Shown here: positions 42,491-50,925 of the stretch, piece after piece | How positions within the stretch are numbered: position 1 is the stretch's first letter | Layout: the number at the start of each line of letters is the position of its first letter | DNA from: Campylobacter troglodytis | GTDB lineage: Bacteria; Campylobacterota; Campylobacteria; Campylobacterales; Campylobacteraceae | DNA: 55,631 bases | Reading direction: 5' to 3' | Assembly: GCF_006864425.1 (NCBI RefSeq) | Contig: NZ_QHLI01000011.1 | Span: 1-55,631 of the forward strand | The notes under the pieces: model-generated | Told to the model about the DNA's origin: nothing | The model's input: the letters and a program-made list of their open reading frames with translations, nothing else | The model's database searches: none | Position numbers and translations under genes: made by a program

Positions 42491-42508
42491 AGTGAATTAA
42501 CTGTGAAT
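42491..42508 (-). promoter_or_regulatory. Putative DccR-type direct-repeat box upstream of the PepSY gene
   Basis: On the minus strand this reads ATTCACAGTTAATTCACT, a perfect WTTCAC-N6-TTCACW, which I recall as the consensus of the C. jejuni DccRS two-component regulon, normally covering the -35 region. The start codon is 42 bp downstream. The spacer AGTTAA is the same as at macA. Confidence 0.6.
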
Positions 42509-42654
42509 TTGATTAAAAAGCAAAATTTATATAAAACGGTCTAAAAAATTACTCTTTAAACTCTAAGTTTCTAAAAAGCTCAAAGCATTCAAAGGCTTTG
42601 AATTTTAAAAAAATTAAATCAAAAAGCTTTAAATTTAAACAAATCTTAATAAGA

Positions 42655-43090
42655 ACAAAAAATCAAAACACTTTAAATTCAAGCACATTTTAATAACAAT
42701 GAATCTTTTACTAAATTTTAAATCCAGCTTTAATTTTAGCTTTTGTAACAAGGCTTTTTATCCTTTTTAAAATGGGTTAAAGATATAAAAAATTCAGCTT
42801 GTGATTTAAAATGTAGCAAGGAAGTTTAAATGATCTTTTTGAAAAATCCAGCATCACAAAGGCTATCTTGTCTCAAAAGAACTAAGCTTACAAGATGATT
42901 AAAAATAAACGCTATTTTAAAAAAAGCTTAAATTTAATAAAATTTTTAGCGAACAAAACTTAAATTCAAAGAGGCTTTGAAACTTATTAAAATCTTAAAT
43001 TCAAGGGTTTTAATCTTAAAAATTTTAGTCAAATTATTAAATTTTCATTAAAAATATCCAAAGAATGTCTATCTTTAAGGCTTTTAAATT
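42655..43090 (+). repeat. Long direct repeat R1, copy a
   Basis: About 430 bp nearly the same as 45783-46218, in the same orientation. Long matching runs include AAATGTAGCAAGGAAG, CACAAAGGCTATCTTGTCTC and GGGTTTTAATCTTAAAAATT. No gene is encoded. It is followed immediately by R2a. Confidence 0.75.
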
Positions 43091-43094
43091 TTGG

Positions 43095-43400
43095 AAATGG
43101 ATACTTTTAGCTGATATAATTAGAGCCAAAGCTTGGTAAAATAGACCTTGGTATATATTTTTTCCTACATGTGAAAGCGAAAATTTAATCAATTTTAAAG
43201 TGTTTTTGTGCTGATCTTTGCCTAAGCCAAATCGCCCATTTTGTAAGCTTTCTCGCCCTTGTGTGAAACGAAACAAAAAATTTCTAGGGACCTTACAAAG
43301 GTTAGCTTATCTCAGTTTCAAGGCATAGAATTTTTCACGCACTTAAAAAAAATTGAATTTAGATACAATGTCAAAGTTAAGAATGAAAATTTGCATTAAA
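43095..43400 (+). repeat. Long direct repeat R2, copy a
   Basis: About 305 bp similar to 45425-45735, same orientation: TTTTTAGCTGATATA, TGAAAGCGAAAATTTAATCA, GTGTTTTTGTGCTGATCTTT, TCTCGCCCTTGTGTGAAACG and TCAGTTTCAAGGCATAGAAT are shared. A minus-strand open frame across it (43276-43037) is not conserved in the other copies and is rejected as a gene. The last bases lie right before the AraC gene, so R2a must contain or border its promoter. Confidence 0.75.
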
Positions 43401-43408
43401 GGAAAAAT

Positions 43409-44305
43409 ATGCAAACCTTACATCTACCAAATGATTTAGCAAGACTTAAAAACACGCATTATAAAAGATTTAACACAGCCTCTTTTGCAAAATTTACTCA
43501 GCAAAAAAGTAGCTTTTCTAAACTCGTGCATTTTGCCAATAATGCCATCGTCTTTGTGAAATCTGGCTCAAAAATTATGCATACACAAAATCAAGCTTAT
43601 GAGGTCTTTGAAAATGAGGCATTGTTTTTAAAGGCCGGACCTTACACTCTAAGCAACATTGCCTTAAATGATGGAAACTATGAGGCATTTTTGTTTTTCT
43701 TTGATAATGCCTTTCTTGTTTCTCTAATGCAAAAACATCATAAAATCTTTGCCAAAAACACCACAAAAACTACTCAAGGCTTAAAAACAAATGCCTTGAA
43801 AACAAAGGATAAAGAACTAAATCATATCTTAGAGGGCTTTGGGCTGTATTTTAAGGAAAATACGCAAATTTTTGAGCCACTCATTAACCTAAAATTTGAA
43901 GAAATTTTTATGCATTTGGCATTAAAAAATGCGACCTTTAACGCGTTTTTGCAAGAGATTGTAAGTAGCTTGCATTTGGAGTATGATAAGCTTTTTGCAC
44001 TTTGTGAGCTTGATTTTATCACAGTTGGTGAAATGGCAAAGCTTGTAAGGACTGATCTAAGTAGCTTTTCAAAATCCTTTAAACAAAGCTTTAAACTTAG
44101 TCCTAAACAATACCTTGATGAAAGAAGGTTTGAGAAAGCAAAATCAATGCTTAGCTTTTCGCAAGCAAACATCAATGAGGTGTGTCATAATGTAGGCTTT
44201 AGCTCGGCTTCTTGGTTTATTAAAAGATTTAAAGAAAGATACGGCTTAACCCCAAAACAGTTTCAAAAAACAAGTATTTTTTCCCAAAAAACTAGCACAA
44301 ATTAG
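43409..44305 (+). CDS. AraC family transcriptional regulator
   Basis: A 298-residue regulator. The C-terminal ~100 residues hold two helix-turn-helix motifs: the first in TVGEMAKLVRTDLSSFSKSF (about 211-230) and the second in INEVCHNVGFSSASWFIKRF followed by KERYGLTPKQF, the AraC signature. The N-terminal half is a sensor domain of the AraC_N/ExsA-like cupin type with no obvious ligand. It lies 54 bp before a secreted beta-propeller gene, which is a likely target or partner. The pair is enclosed by direct repeats R1/R2, so it may be a movable or duplicated island. Confidence 0.9.
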   Translation: MQTLHLPNDLARLKNTHYKRFNTASFAKFTQQKSSFSKLVHFANNAIVFVKSGSKIMHTQNQAYEVFENEALFLKAGPYTLSNIALNDGNYEAFLFFFDNAFLVSLMQKHHKIFAKNTTKTTQGLKTNALKTKDKELNHILEGFGLYFKENTQIFEPLINLKFEEIFMHLALKNATFNAFLQEIVSSLHLEYDKLFALCELDFITVGEMAKLVRTDLSSFSKSFKQSFKLSPKQYLDERRFEKAKSMLSFSQANINEVCHNVGFSSASWFIKRFKERYGLTPKQFQKTSIFSQKTSTN

Positions 44306-44359
44306 CCCTGCCTTTATTGCATAATTTCCCTTGTAAATTATCTTAAAAGGAGAAGTGAA

Positions 44360-45223
44360 ATGAAAAACACTTTTTTAGCGTGCGCGTTGATCGCGGGATT
44401 AGTTTTAAGTGTAGCACAAGCTGCTAGTATAAAGAGCATTAAGGGGTTTTCTAGCCCTGAAAGCGTCTTTGTAGGCAAGGATTTTATCTTTGTCTCAAAT
44501 ATTGGAGTTAAGCCAGAGGTCTTAGCCAAAGACGGTGATGGCTTTATCTCAAAGCTAGATAAAAATGGCAAAATGATAGAGCAAAAATTTGCTAGCTTAC
44601 TTAATGCACCAAAGGGAATGTTTGAGCTTAATGGCAATCTTTATGTCCTAGATATTGATACTCTTGTAGGCTTTAATGTGAAAAATGGCAAGAAAGTCTT
44701 TGAGCTTGAGATTAAAGGAAGCGTGTTTTTAAATGGCATTGTGGCACTAGATTCTACTACCTTGCTTATAAGTGATACGAGCACGGGCAGTATTTATAGC
44801 CTAGATTTGCAATCAAAAACATATAAAGAGTTTGTCCGCCTTGATTTAGCGAAGTTTGGAGGAGGCAACGGTATGCTTTTAGACCCCAAAAAAGATACAC
44901 TCTATGTGGCGTGTTATCACCCAGATGGCAAAAGTGGGGGCGTGGTATTAAGCATTGATATAAAAAGCAAAAAAATCACCACCATATATGATAAAAAGGG
45001 AGCTTATGATGGCATAGTCTTTGCTAAAAATGGCGACTTGCTTGTAAGCGATTGGGGTGAGGGGCTTAATGGCAAGATTTTAAGGCTTAATAAAAACACA
45101 AAGGGTGCAACAGCCTTAGAACTTCTAGCGATGAAAGGACCTGCTGATATGTTTAGCGATGGCAACACGCTTTATGTCCCAAAAATGCTTGAAAATGAGG
45201 TGGTGATTTTGCCATTGCCCTAG
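44360..45223 (+). CDS. Secreted SMP-30/NHL-type beta-propeller protein
   Basis: A 287-residue protein with signal peptide MKNTFLACALIAGLVLSVAQA (cleavage near AQA-AS). The mature part is made of blades of the SMP-30/gluconolactonase/NHL type: GFSSPESVFVGKDFIFVSNI, GDGFISKLDKNGKM, LNAPKGMFELNGNLYVLDID, TGSIYSLDLQS, GNGMLLDPKKDTLYVAC, YDGIVFAKNGDLLVSDWGEG and GPADMFSDGNTLYVPKM. Periplasmic; could be a lactonase or a binding platform, unknown. ATG 44360 follows AAAAGGAGAAGTGAA. It follows the AraC gene closely and ends before a strong hairpin terminator. Confidence 0.85.
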   Translation: MKNTFLACALIAGLVLSVAQAASIKSIKGFSSPESVFVGKDFIFVSNIGVKPEVLAKDGDGFISKLDKNGKMIEQKFASLLNAPKGMFELNGNLYVLDIDTLVGFNVKNGKKVFELEIKGSVFLNGIVALDSTTLLISDTSTGSIYSLDLQSKTYKEFVRLDLAKFGGGNGMLLDPKKDTLYVACYHPDGKSGGVVLSIDIKSKKITTIYDKKGAYDGIVFAKNGDLLVSDWGEGLNGKILRLNKNTKGATALELLAMKGPADMFSDGNTLYVPKMLENEVVILPLP

Positions 45224-45279
45224 CAAGCATAAATATGCCTAAGGCAAAGAAAATGTAGATAAAAGTTTTAGAGCTTAGC

Positions 45280-45313
45280 CCTGCATTATAGAAGCTAGAT
45301 TCTATAATGCAGG
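45280..45313. terminator. Strong hairpin after the beta-propeller gene
   Basis: CCTGCATTATAGAA and TTCTATAATGCAGG form a perfect 14-bp stem with a 6-nt loop 57 bp after the stop, followed by CCTTTTAAA. It probably terminates the araC-propeller transcript. Confidence 0.7.
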
Positions 45314-45424
45314 CCTTTTAAAGCCCTTGCAGATGTTTTTTTAAACTTTTGCTACTTAGCAGGATCATTAAGCCCTTTGCAAGCTAAAAGAGCTTTAAGC
45401 CAATTTCACTAAATTTTACAGCAA

Positions 45425-45735
45425 TTGATATTTTTAGCTGATATAGTTACAACCCAAAGCTTGATAAAACCGTTCTTAGTGTATATTTTTGCCCTACATT
45501 TGAAAGCGAAAATTTAATCAATTTTAAAGTGTTTTTGTGCTGATCTTTGTGTGAACAAAATCGCCCTTTTGTAAGATTTCTCGCCCTTGTGTGAAACGAA
45601 ATAGAAAAGTTCTAAGGATCTTACAAAGGCTAGCTTATCTCAGTTTCAAGGCATAGAATTTTTCACACACTTAAAAGAAATTGAATTTAATCTAAGATCA
45701 AGCTTAAAAATGAAAATTTGTATAAATTTTGTTAG
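45425..45735 (+). repeat. Long direct repeat R2, copy b
   Basis: Second direct copy of 43095-43400 (see there). No gene. Together R2a and R2b flank the araC-propeller pair at a distance of about 2.0 kb. Confidence 0.75.
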
Positions 45736-45782
45736 AGTGTCTTAGAAAAAATCCTTTTAGACTAAAAGTATCAAGCTCCTTT

Positions 45783-46218
45783 CAAAAACTTTAAATTCAA
45801 GCAAGGTTTAATGACAATGAATCTTTTACTAAATTTTAAATCTAGCCTTAAATTTAGCTTTTATAAGAAGGCTTTTTGTCTTTCTTAGAATAAGCTAAAT
45901 ATCTAAATTTTACCTTGTTATTTAAAATGTAGCAAGGAAGCTTAAAAGATCTTTTTGAAAAATCCAGCCTCACAAAGGCTATCTTGTCTCAAAAGAATTA
46001 AGCTTACAAGATGATTAAAAACAAACGCTATTTTAAAAAAAGCTTAAATTTAATAAAATTTTTAGCAAACAAAAGTTAAATTCAAAGAGGCTTTGAAGCT
46101 TATAAAAATCTTAAATCCAAGGGTTTTAATCTTAAAAATTTTAGTCAAATTATTAAGTTTTCATTAAAAAAATTCAAAGAATTGTCTATCTTTAAGGCTT
46201 TTAAATTTTTATAAATAA
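45783..46218 (+). repeat. Long direct repeat R1, copy b
   Basis: Second direct copy of 42655-43090. Here R1 lies after R2, whereas in the first locus it lies before R2. Confidence 0.75.
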
Positions 46219-46284
46219 AAAGACTCTTTTATAAAAAATGTTGATTTTTATCTTTCTTAAAGTAAAGCTTAGTATATAAAAATA

Positions 46285-47019
46285 GGCTCAATTAAACTTG
46301 CTATGATGTTGGCTTATCAATTTTAATAAATTTTGATGAGAATTTTATCCTAAATTTTTTATCTTAATTTCTTTTAAATGAAGAATAAAATTTTCTTTCT
46401 TAGCCATTAAATTTGACAGATCTAAACTTCGCCTAGCTCCTTATACTACGCACTTGCAAGTTCGTAGCACGAAGTAAAAAATTCACAATTTCGTTGATAT
46501 GATCTCGTGCCTTTGCAAACTCATCACTATGTTTTGCAAAATCTTGTGTCCTTGTTCCTTCTTGCAAATAAACGAGTGTGTAGCACGAAGTAAAAACACA
46601 GACCTTGCTTGTAAGCCCCACGCCCAAGCGTTTTGCATACTCTGTGAGCCACTTCTACTGCACAAACAAGTGCAACGCAATAAAAAGTAATTCTCATCAA
46701 CTGCAAGCTCAGCACTCATTTTCTAAAGAAACTTCGCTTTGCTGATTTTTCACATTCTTTGGCTATCAAAATGCGAATTTCTTTGAAAATCTTACATAAA
46801 TTTTGATGACAAAGAGGACAAAGTTTAGCTATTTTTTCACCTCTAAATCAAAACTTTTTGCAAAAAGAAAGTCCTCTAAGATGCGAAACAAAAATACTTC
46901 AAAATTTCCATAAATTTATTTTCAGAAATTCAAAAACGAAACTTTGTTTTTCATCGCTAAAATCATAATTGAAAGCTATTTTGTTAGAGTTTAAGTTGCC
47001 TAAGTTTAATTAATAAGCC
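46285..47019 (-). mobile_element. IS1595-like element relic, copy 10
   Basis: Ends GGCTCAATTAAACTTG (46285-46300) and TAAGTTTAATTAATAAGCC (47001-47019). The minus strand reads through decayed N-terminal sequence near 46860-46960, then hairpin elements at about 46650-46690, 46555-46590 and 46440-46475, with AKHSDEFAKARDHINEIVNF between the last two. The part between DESYF and the AKHS segment is mostly lost. Confidence 0.7.
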
Positions 47020-47071
47020 TAAAAACAAGACAAGAAGCTAATTTTAGCCCTTTAATTTAGCTTCAAAGCAA

Positions 47072-47100
47072 GACAAGGGACTAATTTTAGCACCCTTGTC
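47072..47100 (-). terminator. Probable terminator after nrfA
   Basis: GACAAGGG (47072-47079) and CCCTTGTC (47093-47100) form an 8-bp stem just 10 bp beyond the nrfA stop on the minus strand, followed on that strand by TTGCTTTG. Confidence 0.5.
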
Positions 47101-47109
47101 AAGCTATCC

Positions 47110-48921
47110 TTAATCTAGCACAGTGTATTTATAAGGCTTGGTATCCTTATCCATTTGCAGATATTTTGACGGAGGATTTGAGTTAATCTCTTTGTGTTTG
47201 TAATACCTATCCCCTGCCTTTGCCCCATTTAGATCAACCTTATAATGAAGCTCGCCAGGATTTAGCCTTTGAATCTCCTCAAAGCCCCATTCAGAAGCCT
47301 CGTAAGCTATATTGTGCCTTGAAGCTATGATGGCAAGCTTGGTTTGTCCTTGCCTTGCCATTTCAACAGCTTGTAAGAGCATCCTTGAAGCCTCTCTTGG
47401 ATTATGAAAGCCTGTTGAGTTTTCAGCACCCACAAAGTCTCCTCTCATTTGAGCTCGTCTGTGAAGTTCAAGCACTTCTTTTAAGCTTGCTGAAATTTTC
47501 TTATCATCAGCCTTTCCCTCAGTTTGAAATTCGGCTTTCTTGCCTAACTCAGCTCTAATAAGCTCTATGTCTTTGATTAAACTAACTGTGGCGTATTCTG
47601 CACTTCTTAGATCAAAGGCTACTGATTTTTGAATGTCAAGTATTTGGGCTCTAAGATAGTCCTCGCTTTGAGTATGACAGCTCTTACAGGCTGAATTTAT
47701 GTCTTGTAGGGGCGAGGTTACATTGTGATTAGTCATCTTTTTTGCACCCTTTCTAAGATAGGGCATATGACAGTCAGCACAGCTTACCCCATTTGCAGCA
47801 TGTACGCCCCCGCTGTAAAGTTCTGTTTCTGGGTGTTGAATTTTAATCATATCAGCCTTTGTTAATTTATGAGTCCAATCAGAAGGAAAAACCCCTCTAA
47901 TCTTGTCATAATAATCCTCAAACATTTCTATCCTAAAAGGCTGTCCCTTTTTCCACTCAGCCCAAGGAAATACAAGTTCTATCCCATCTACTTCGATCTC
48001 AGTTGGAGCATTACCGTCTCTCCAAGAATCAAACTCATCATAGGTTTTTTGAGTGCCATTGAACCATTTTTTACTAGCGTCATTAGCAATGCTCTCGCCC
48101 ATCACCTTAACCTTTGTGCCTGTGGGTCTAAAATAATACTCAGTATGACACTGGGCACAAACCAAGCTTCTCATCTCCTCCCTTGTAGCCTTTATGCCCT
48201 GTGCTTCATCCCTCTCATAACCCCTTGCCACCAAAGAATTAATAGCCGCAGGTCTAGTAAGTCGAAGATTCATAGTATCTGGTGAGTGGCAATCCGCACA
48301 AGTAACCCCCATTCTCTTGCCCCCATGAGGTGAGCTGTGCTGGGCTGAGTTCTCAACTATGCCATCTAAGGCAGGGATATTTTTTATCATAGTCCAGTAT
48401 TTAGTGGAATTAAAAGCCACCCAGTCGTTTTTAGCACTGTGTTTAAGTAGCCAAGGAGTAAAGCCACTGTGGCAGTTCATACAGGCTGCTGGCTGTCCGT
48501 TAAAGCCTGCAAAGCCGTGTGAATTTAAAAAATCTTTGTTGTTTCTTGCTGTATCCATTTGATCAACTTGGATCCAAAAATGCCCTCTTTCCTCGTTTGC
48601 ATCAATGGAAAAGGGATAGCCAGCCCAAAGTACAGTAAGCTGGGGATAGCGGATTAACTTAGAATAAGCCAAATTCCCACCAAATTCAGTAGATATAGGC
48701 TTTTCCTCCTCTACTGTTAGATACATATCTAGGTAATCTGGGAAATTCTGCCCCCATACATCATATCTTGGATCATCATCGCTCATCTCAACCAAGCCCT
48801 TAGAGATAATCCCTCCAACGCCTTCATTTTGCTTTTTGCTTATGTCATGGTTTAGCCAAAGCACACCGACGGTTAAAAGCACTAGTATTGCTATTAAAGC
48901 AACTGTTGTATTTTTATTCAT
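47110..48921 (-). CDS. nrfA: Cytochrome c552 nitrite reductase NrfA (ammonia-forming)
   Basis: A 603-residue periplasmic pentaheme enzyme reducing nitrite (and NO) to ammonium with six electrons. The N-terminal hydrophobic helix (8-25) is a signal/anchor. Five heme motifs: CMNCH 147-151, CADCH 208-212, CAQCH 255-259, CADCH 381-385, CKSCH 412-416. In E. coli the active-site heme is bound by CWSCK; here the first motif is CMNCH, so the proximal ligand would be histidine, as I recall for C. jejuni. At ~600 residues it is longer than the E. coli enzyme (~478). It is 14 bp after nrfH on the same strand. The start follows AAAGGAGAAAAG. Confidence 0.96.
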   Translation of the reverse strand: MNKNTTVALIAILVLLTVGVLWLNHDISKKQNEGVGGIISKGLVEMSDDDPRYDVWGQNFPDYLDMYLTVEEEKPISTEFGGNLAYSKLIRYPQLTVLWAGYPFSIDANEERGHFWIQVDQMDTARNNKDFLNSHGFAGFNGQPAACMNCHSGFTPWLLKHSAKNDWVAFNSTKYWTMIKNIPALDGIVENSAQHSSPHGGKRMGVTCADCHSPDTMNLRLTRPAAINSLVARGYERDEAQGIKATREEMRSLVCAQCHTEYYFRPTGTKVKVMGESIANDASKKWFNGTQKTYDEFDSWRDGNAPTEIEVDGIELVFPWAEWKKGQPFRIEMFEDYYDKIRGVFPSDWTHKLTKADMIKIQHPETELYSGGVHAANGVSCADCHMPYLRKGAKKMTNHNVTSPLQDINSACKSCHTQSEDYLRAQILDIQKSVAFDLRSAEYATVSLIKDIELIRAELGKKAEFQTEGKADDKKISASLKEVLELHRRAQMRGDFVGAENSTGFHNPREASRMLLQAVEMARQGQTKLAIIASRHNIAYEASEWGFEEIQRLNPGELHYKVDLNGAKAGDRYYKHKEINSNPPSKYLQMDKDTKPYKYTVLD

Positions 48922-48935
48922 CTTTTCTCCTTTGT

Positions 48936-49430
48936 TTAAAATCCTCTTTTATGCCCTACTCCTGTATGACAGGAGACACATTTTAAAGCCTGATCCTTAT
49001 GTGGATTTAAAGAAGCACTAACTGTATGAGCTGCTACCTCGCTATGACAGCGAACGCAGTTATCTTGCACCCAGCGCTTGGTTTTTTCATTTGCACTTAA
49101 ATTTACAGGAAGTTCATTTAGCTTGAAAGAAAAGGCATAGCCGTGTCCTAGTCCACTTTGAGCCTTGGCTAACCACTTGTTTATGAAATTATGCGGAACA
49201 TGGCAGTCATTACAGGTTGCTATGGGTTGTGAGTTGATTTGCTTTGAATGAGGTGATTTTATGTAGTCGTTATAAACCTCGTTCATAATGTGGCAATTAT
49301 TACAGGCTGAGCTTGAATCTGAAAGATAGGATATGCCCTTGGCATTATAAAAGGTGTAAAAAGCTAATGCAAAAAAAACAAAAAGCAAAACTATAAAAAC
49401 AGTAAAAAGGCTATTTTTAAGCTCTTTCAT
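48936..49430 (-). CDS. nrfH: Tetraheme quinol dehydrogenase NrfH
   Basis: A 164-residue NapC/NirT-family cytochrome c with one membrane helix (~8-28) and four heme motifs: CNNCH 43-47, CNDCH 73-77, CVRCH 125-129, CVSCH 151-155. It oxidises menaquinol and passes electrons to NrfA with which it forms a membrane complex. The unusual first-heme Met ligand region is within HIMNEVYNDYIKSPHSKQ. ATG 49430 has AAAGGAAAAC upstream. TTTAAGTTTAACAAACTTTA lies just upstream on the coding strand, imperfectly palindromic, a possible regulator site. Confidence 0.95.
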   Translation of the reverse strand: MKELKNSLFTVFIVLLFVFFALAFYTFYNAKGISYLSDSSSACNNCHIMNEVYNDYIKSPHSKQINSQPIATCNDCHVPHNFINKWLAKAQSGLGHGYAFSFKLNELPVNLSANEKTKRWVQDNCVRCHSEVAAHTVSASLNPHKDQALKCVSCHTGVGHKRGF

Positions 49431-49719
49431 CTTGTTTTCCTTTAAAGTTTGTTAAACTTAAATTTGTATTCTATAAATAAAATTCTTAATAAAAGCTTAA
49501 GATTTTATCAAATTTGATTTATTTTGCTAGTTTAAAATCAAAAATTTTGATATATATTTAAAAGCCTTATTGAAAATTTTGCCACTTTTTATGCCTTGAA
49601 TTTAAATAAAAATTCAAAAAATAAGCCCTTTGTTTCAAAGGCTTTTTAATAAATGAATTCACAGTTAATTCACAGTTTCAAGCTAAACTTTTGGCATTTT
49701 TAACGGTTAAGGAAGTTTT
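49431..49719. promoter_or_regulatory. Divergent promoter region nrfH / macA
   Basis: AT-rich 289-bp region between divergently transcribed nrfH and macA. It contains the AAGTTTAACAAACTT palindrome-like site near nrfH and the DccR-type box near macA. No gene. Confidence 0.5.
49657..49674 (+). promoter_or_regulatory. Putative DccR-type direct-repeat box upstream of macA
   Basis: ATTCACAGTTAATTCACA, a perfect WTTCAC-N6-TTCACW with 11-bp period, typical of OmpR-family response regulators. It ends 45 bp before the macA ATG. The same 17 bases occur before the PepSY gene (42491-42508). I recall that the macA orthologue belongs to the C. jejuni DccR regulon. Confidence 0.65.
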
Positions 49720-50925
49720 ATGAGCTTAAATTTAAAGCACATTCTAAACAAGCTAAAAAGCAAAAAAATCCTCCTTTTAAGTGGCATTTTTTTAATGCTT
49801 ATCATCTTGCTTTTATATCTTATCCTAAAAGAAGATAGCACTAAGTCTTTAATCACTCAAAAGATAAATAGAGCAAACATAGAACAAAGCATAGACGCGG
49901 TGGGCGAGGTCTATGCAAAAAAGCAAGTTGATGTGGGTGCTCAAATTAGCGGACAGATAGTCAAGCTTTATGTGGAGATAGGAGATGTGGTTAAAACAGG
50001 AGACATAGTGGCTCAAATCGAAAAGGATAAGCAAGAAAACGAATATGAGATCACAAAGGCTCAGCTTGAAAGTGCCAAGGCAAATCTACAAAGCAAGGAA
50101 GTAGCCCTAGAAATAGCGGATAATCAATACAAAAGAGAACAAAAACTCTATGAAAACAAGGCTACAAGCCTAGAAAATTTAGAAAGCCTAAAAAACAATT
50201 TTTACTCCTTGCAAGCAAATGTGGCTGAGCTAAATTCTCAAATAGTTCAGCTTGAAATTCAGCTTAAAAACGCCCAAAAGGATCTAAGCTATACAACCAT
50301 CACAGCACCAATGGATGGCACGGTTATAAATGTAGCAGTAGATGAGGGACAAAGCGTTAGGGCAGGAGATACAGCCCCTACCATAGTTCGCATAGCAGAT
50401 CTAAATGAGATGGAAATTCGTATGGAAATAGCAGAAGCAGATGTAAATAAGATAAGAGTAGGAACAGCGGTTAAATTTTCCATCTTAAATGATCCTGACA
50501 CAAAGTATGAAGCACAAATTTCAAGCATAGATCCAGCCCACACCACAACAAGCGATGCCACCTCCACAAGCACCACAAGCAGTAGTAGCACCAGTGCTAT
50601 TTATTATTATGCCAAGGTTTTTGTGAAAAATAAAGAAAATTTCTTACGTATAGGAATGAGCGTTGAAAACTCCATAGTCATAGCAAGTGCGAAAAATGCC
50701 CTAGCAGTGCCGACATACGCCATAAAAAACGACAAGGGAGGCTACTATGTAGAGCTTTTAAAGGATGGGCAAGTTATCAAAAGCTATGTGAAAATAGGCA
50801 TAAAAGATAGCATAAATTCACAGATTTTACAAGGTGTAAGCGAGAATGACATACTTGTGCTTTCAGGAGGTGGCAAGGCGGTTTCAAATAGGAATTCAAG
50901 AGGAGGCGGACCTCCGCCGTTTTGA
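49720..50925 (+). CDS. macA: Periplasmic adaptor MacA (HlyD/RND type)
   Basis: A 401-residue membrane-fusion protein that links MacB to the TolC-like channel. Transmembrane helix at ~17-38 (ILLLSGIFLMLIILLLYLIL), then the split lipoyl domain (VGAQISGQIVKLYVEIGDVV and the return segment APMDGTVINVAVDEGQSVRA), an alpha-hairpin (~100-180, heptad-rich), beta-barrel and membrane-proximal domain. A Ser/Thr tract at ~269-289 (TTTSDATSTSTTSSSSTS) lies in a surface loop. ATG 49720 follows TTAAGGAAGTTTT. Unusually, 589 bp of repeats separate it from macB. Confidence 0.92.
   Translation: MSLNLKHILNKLKSKKILLLSGIFLMLIILLLYLILKEDSTKSLITQKINRANIEQSIDAVGEVYAKKQVDVGAQISGQIVKLYVEIGDVVKTGDIVAQIEKDKQENEYEITKAQLESAKANLQSKEVALEIADNQYKREQKLYENKATSLENLESLKNNFYSLQANVAELNSQIVQLEIQLKNAQKDLSYTTITAPMDGTVINVAVDEGQSVRAGDTAPTIVRIADLNEMEIRMEIAEADVNKIRVGTAVKFSILNDPDTKYEAQISSIDPAHTTTSDATSTSTTSSSSTSAIYYYAKVFVKNKENFLRIGMSVENSIVIASAKNALAVPTYAIKNDKGGYYVELLKDGQVIKSYVKIGIKDSINSQILQGVSENDILVLSGGGKAVSNRNSRGGGPPPF

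Noticed and set aside
43037-43276. Open minus-strand frame of 79 codons in repeat R2a
   Set aside because: The frame is interrupted in the R2b and R2c copies, there is no ribosome-binding site, and the product has no recognisable features.
48836-49021. Plus-strand frame opposite the nrfH-nrfA junction
   Set aside because: It runs antisense through heme-motif coding sequence, without a ribosome-binding site; it is a shadow frame.
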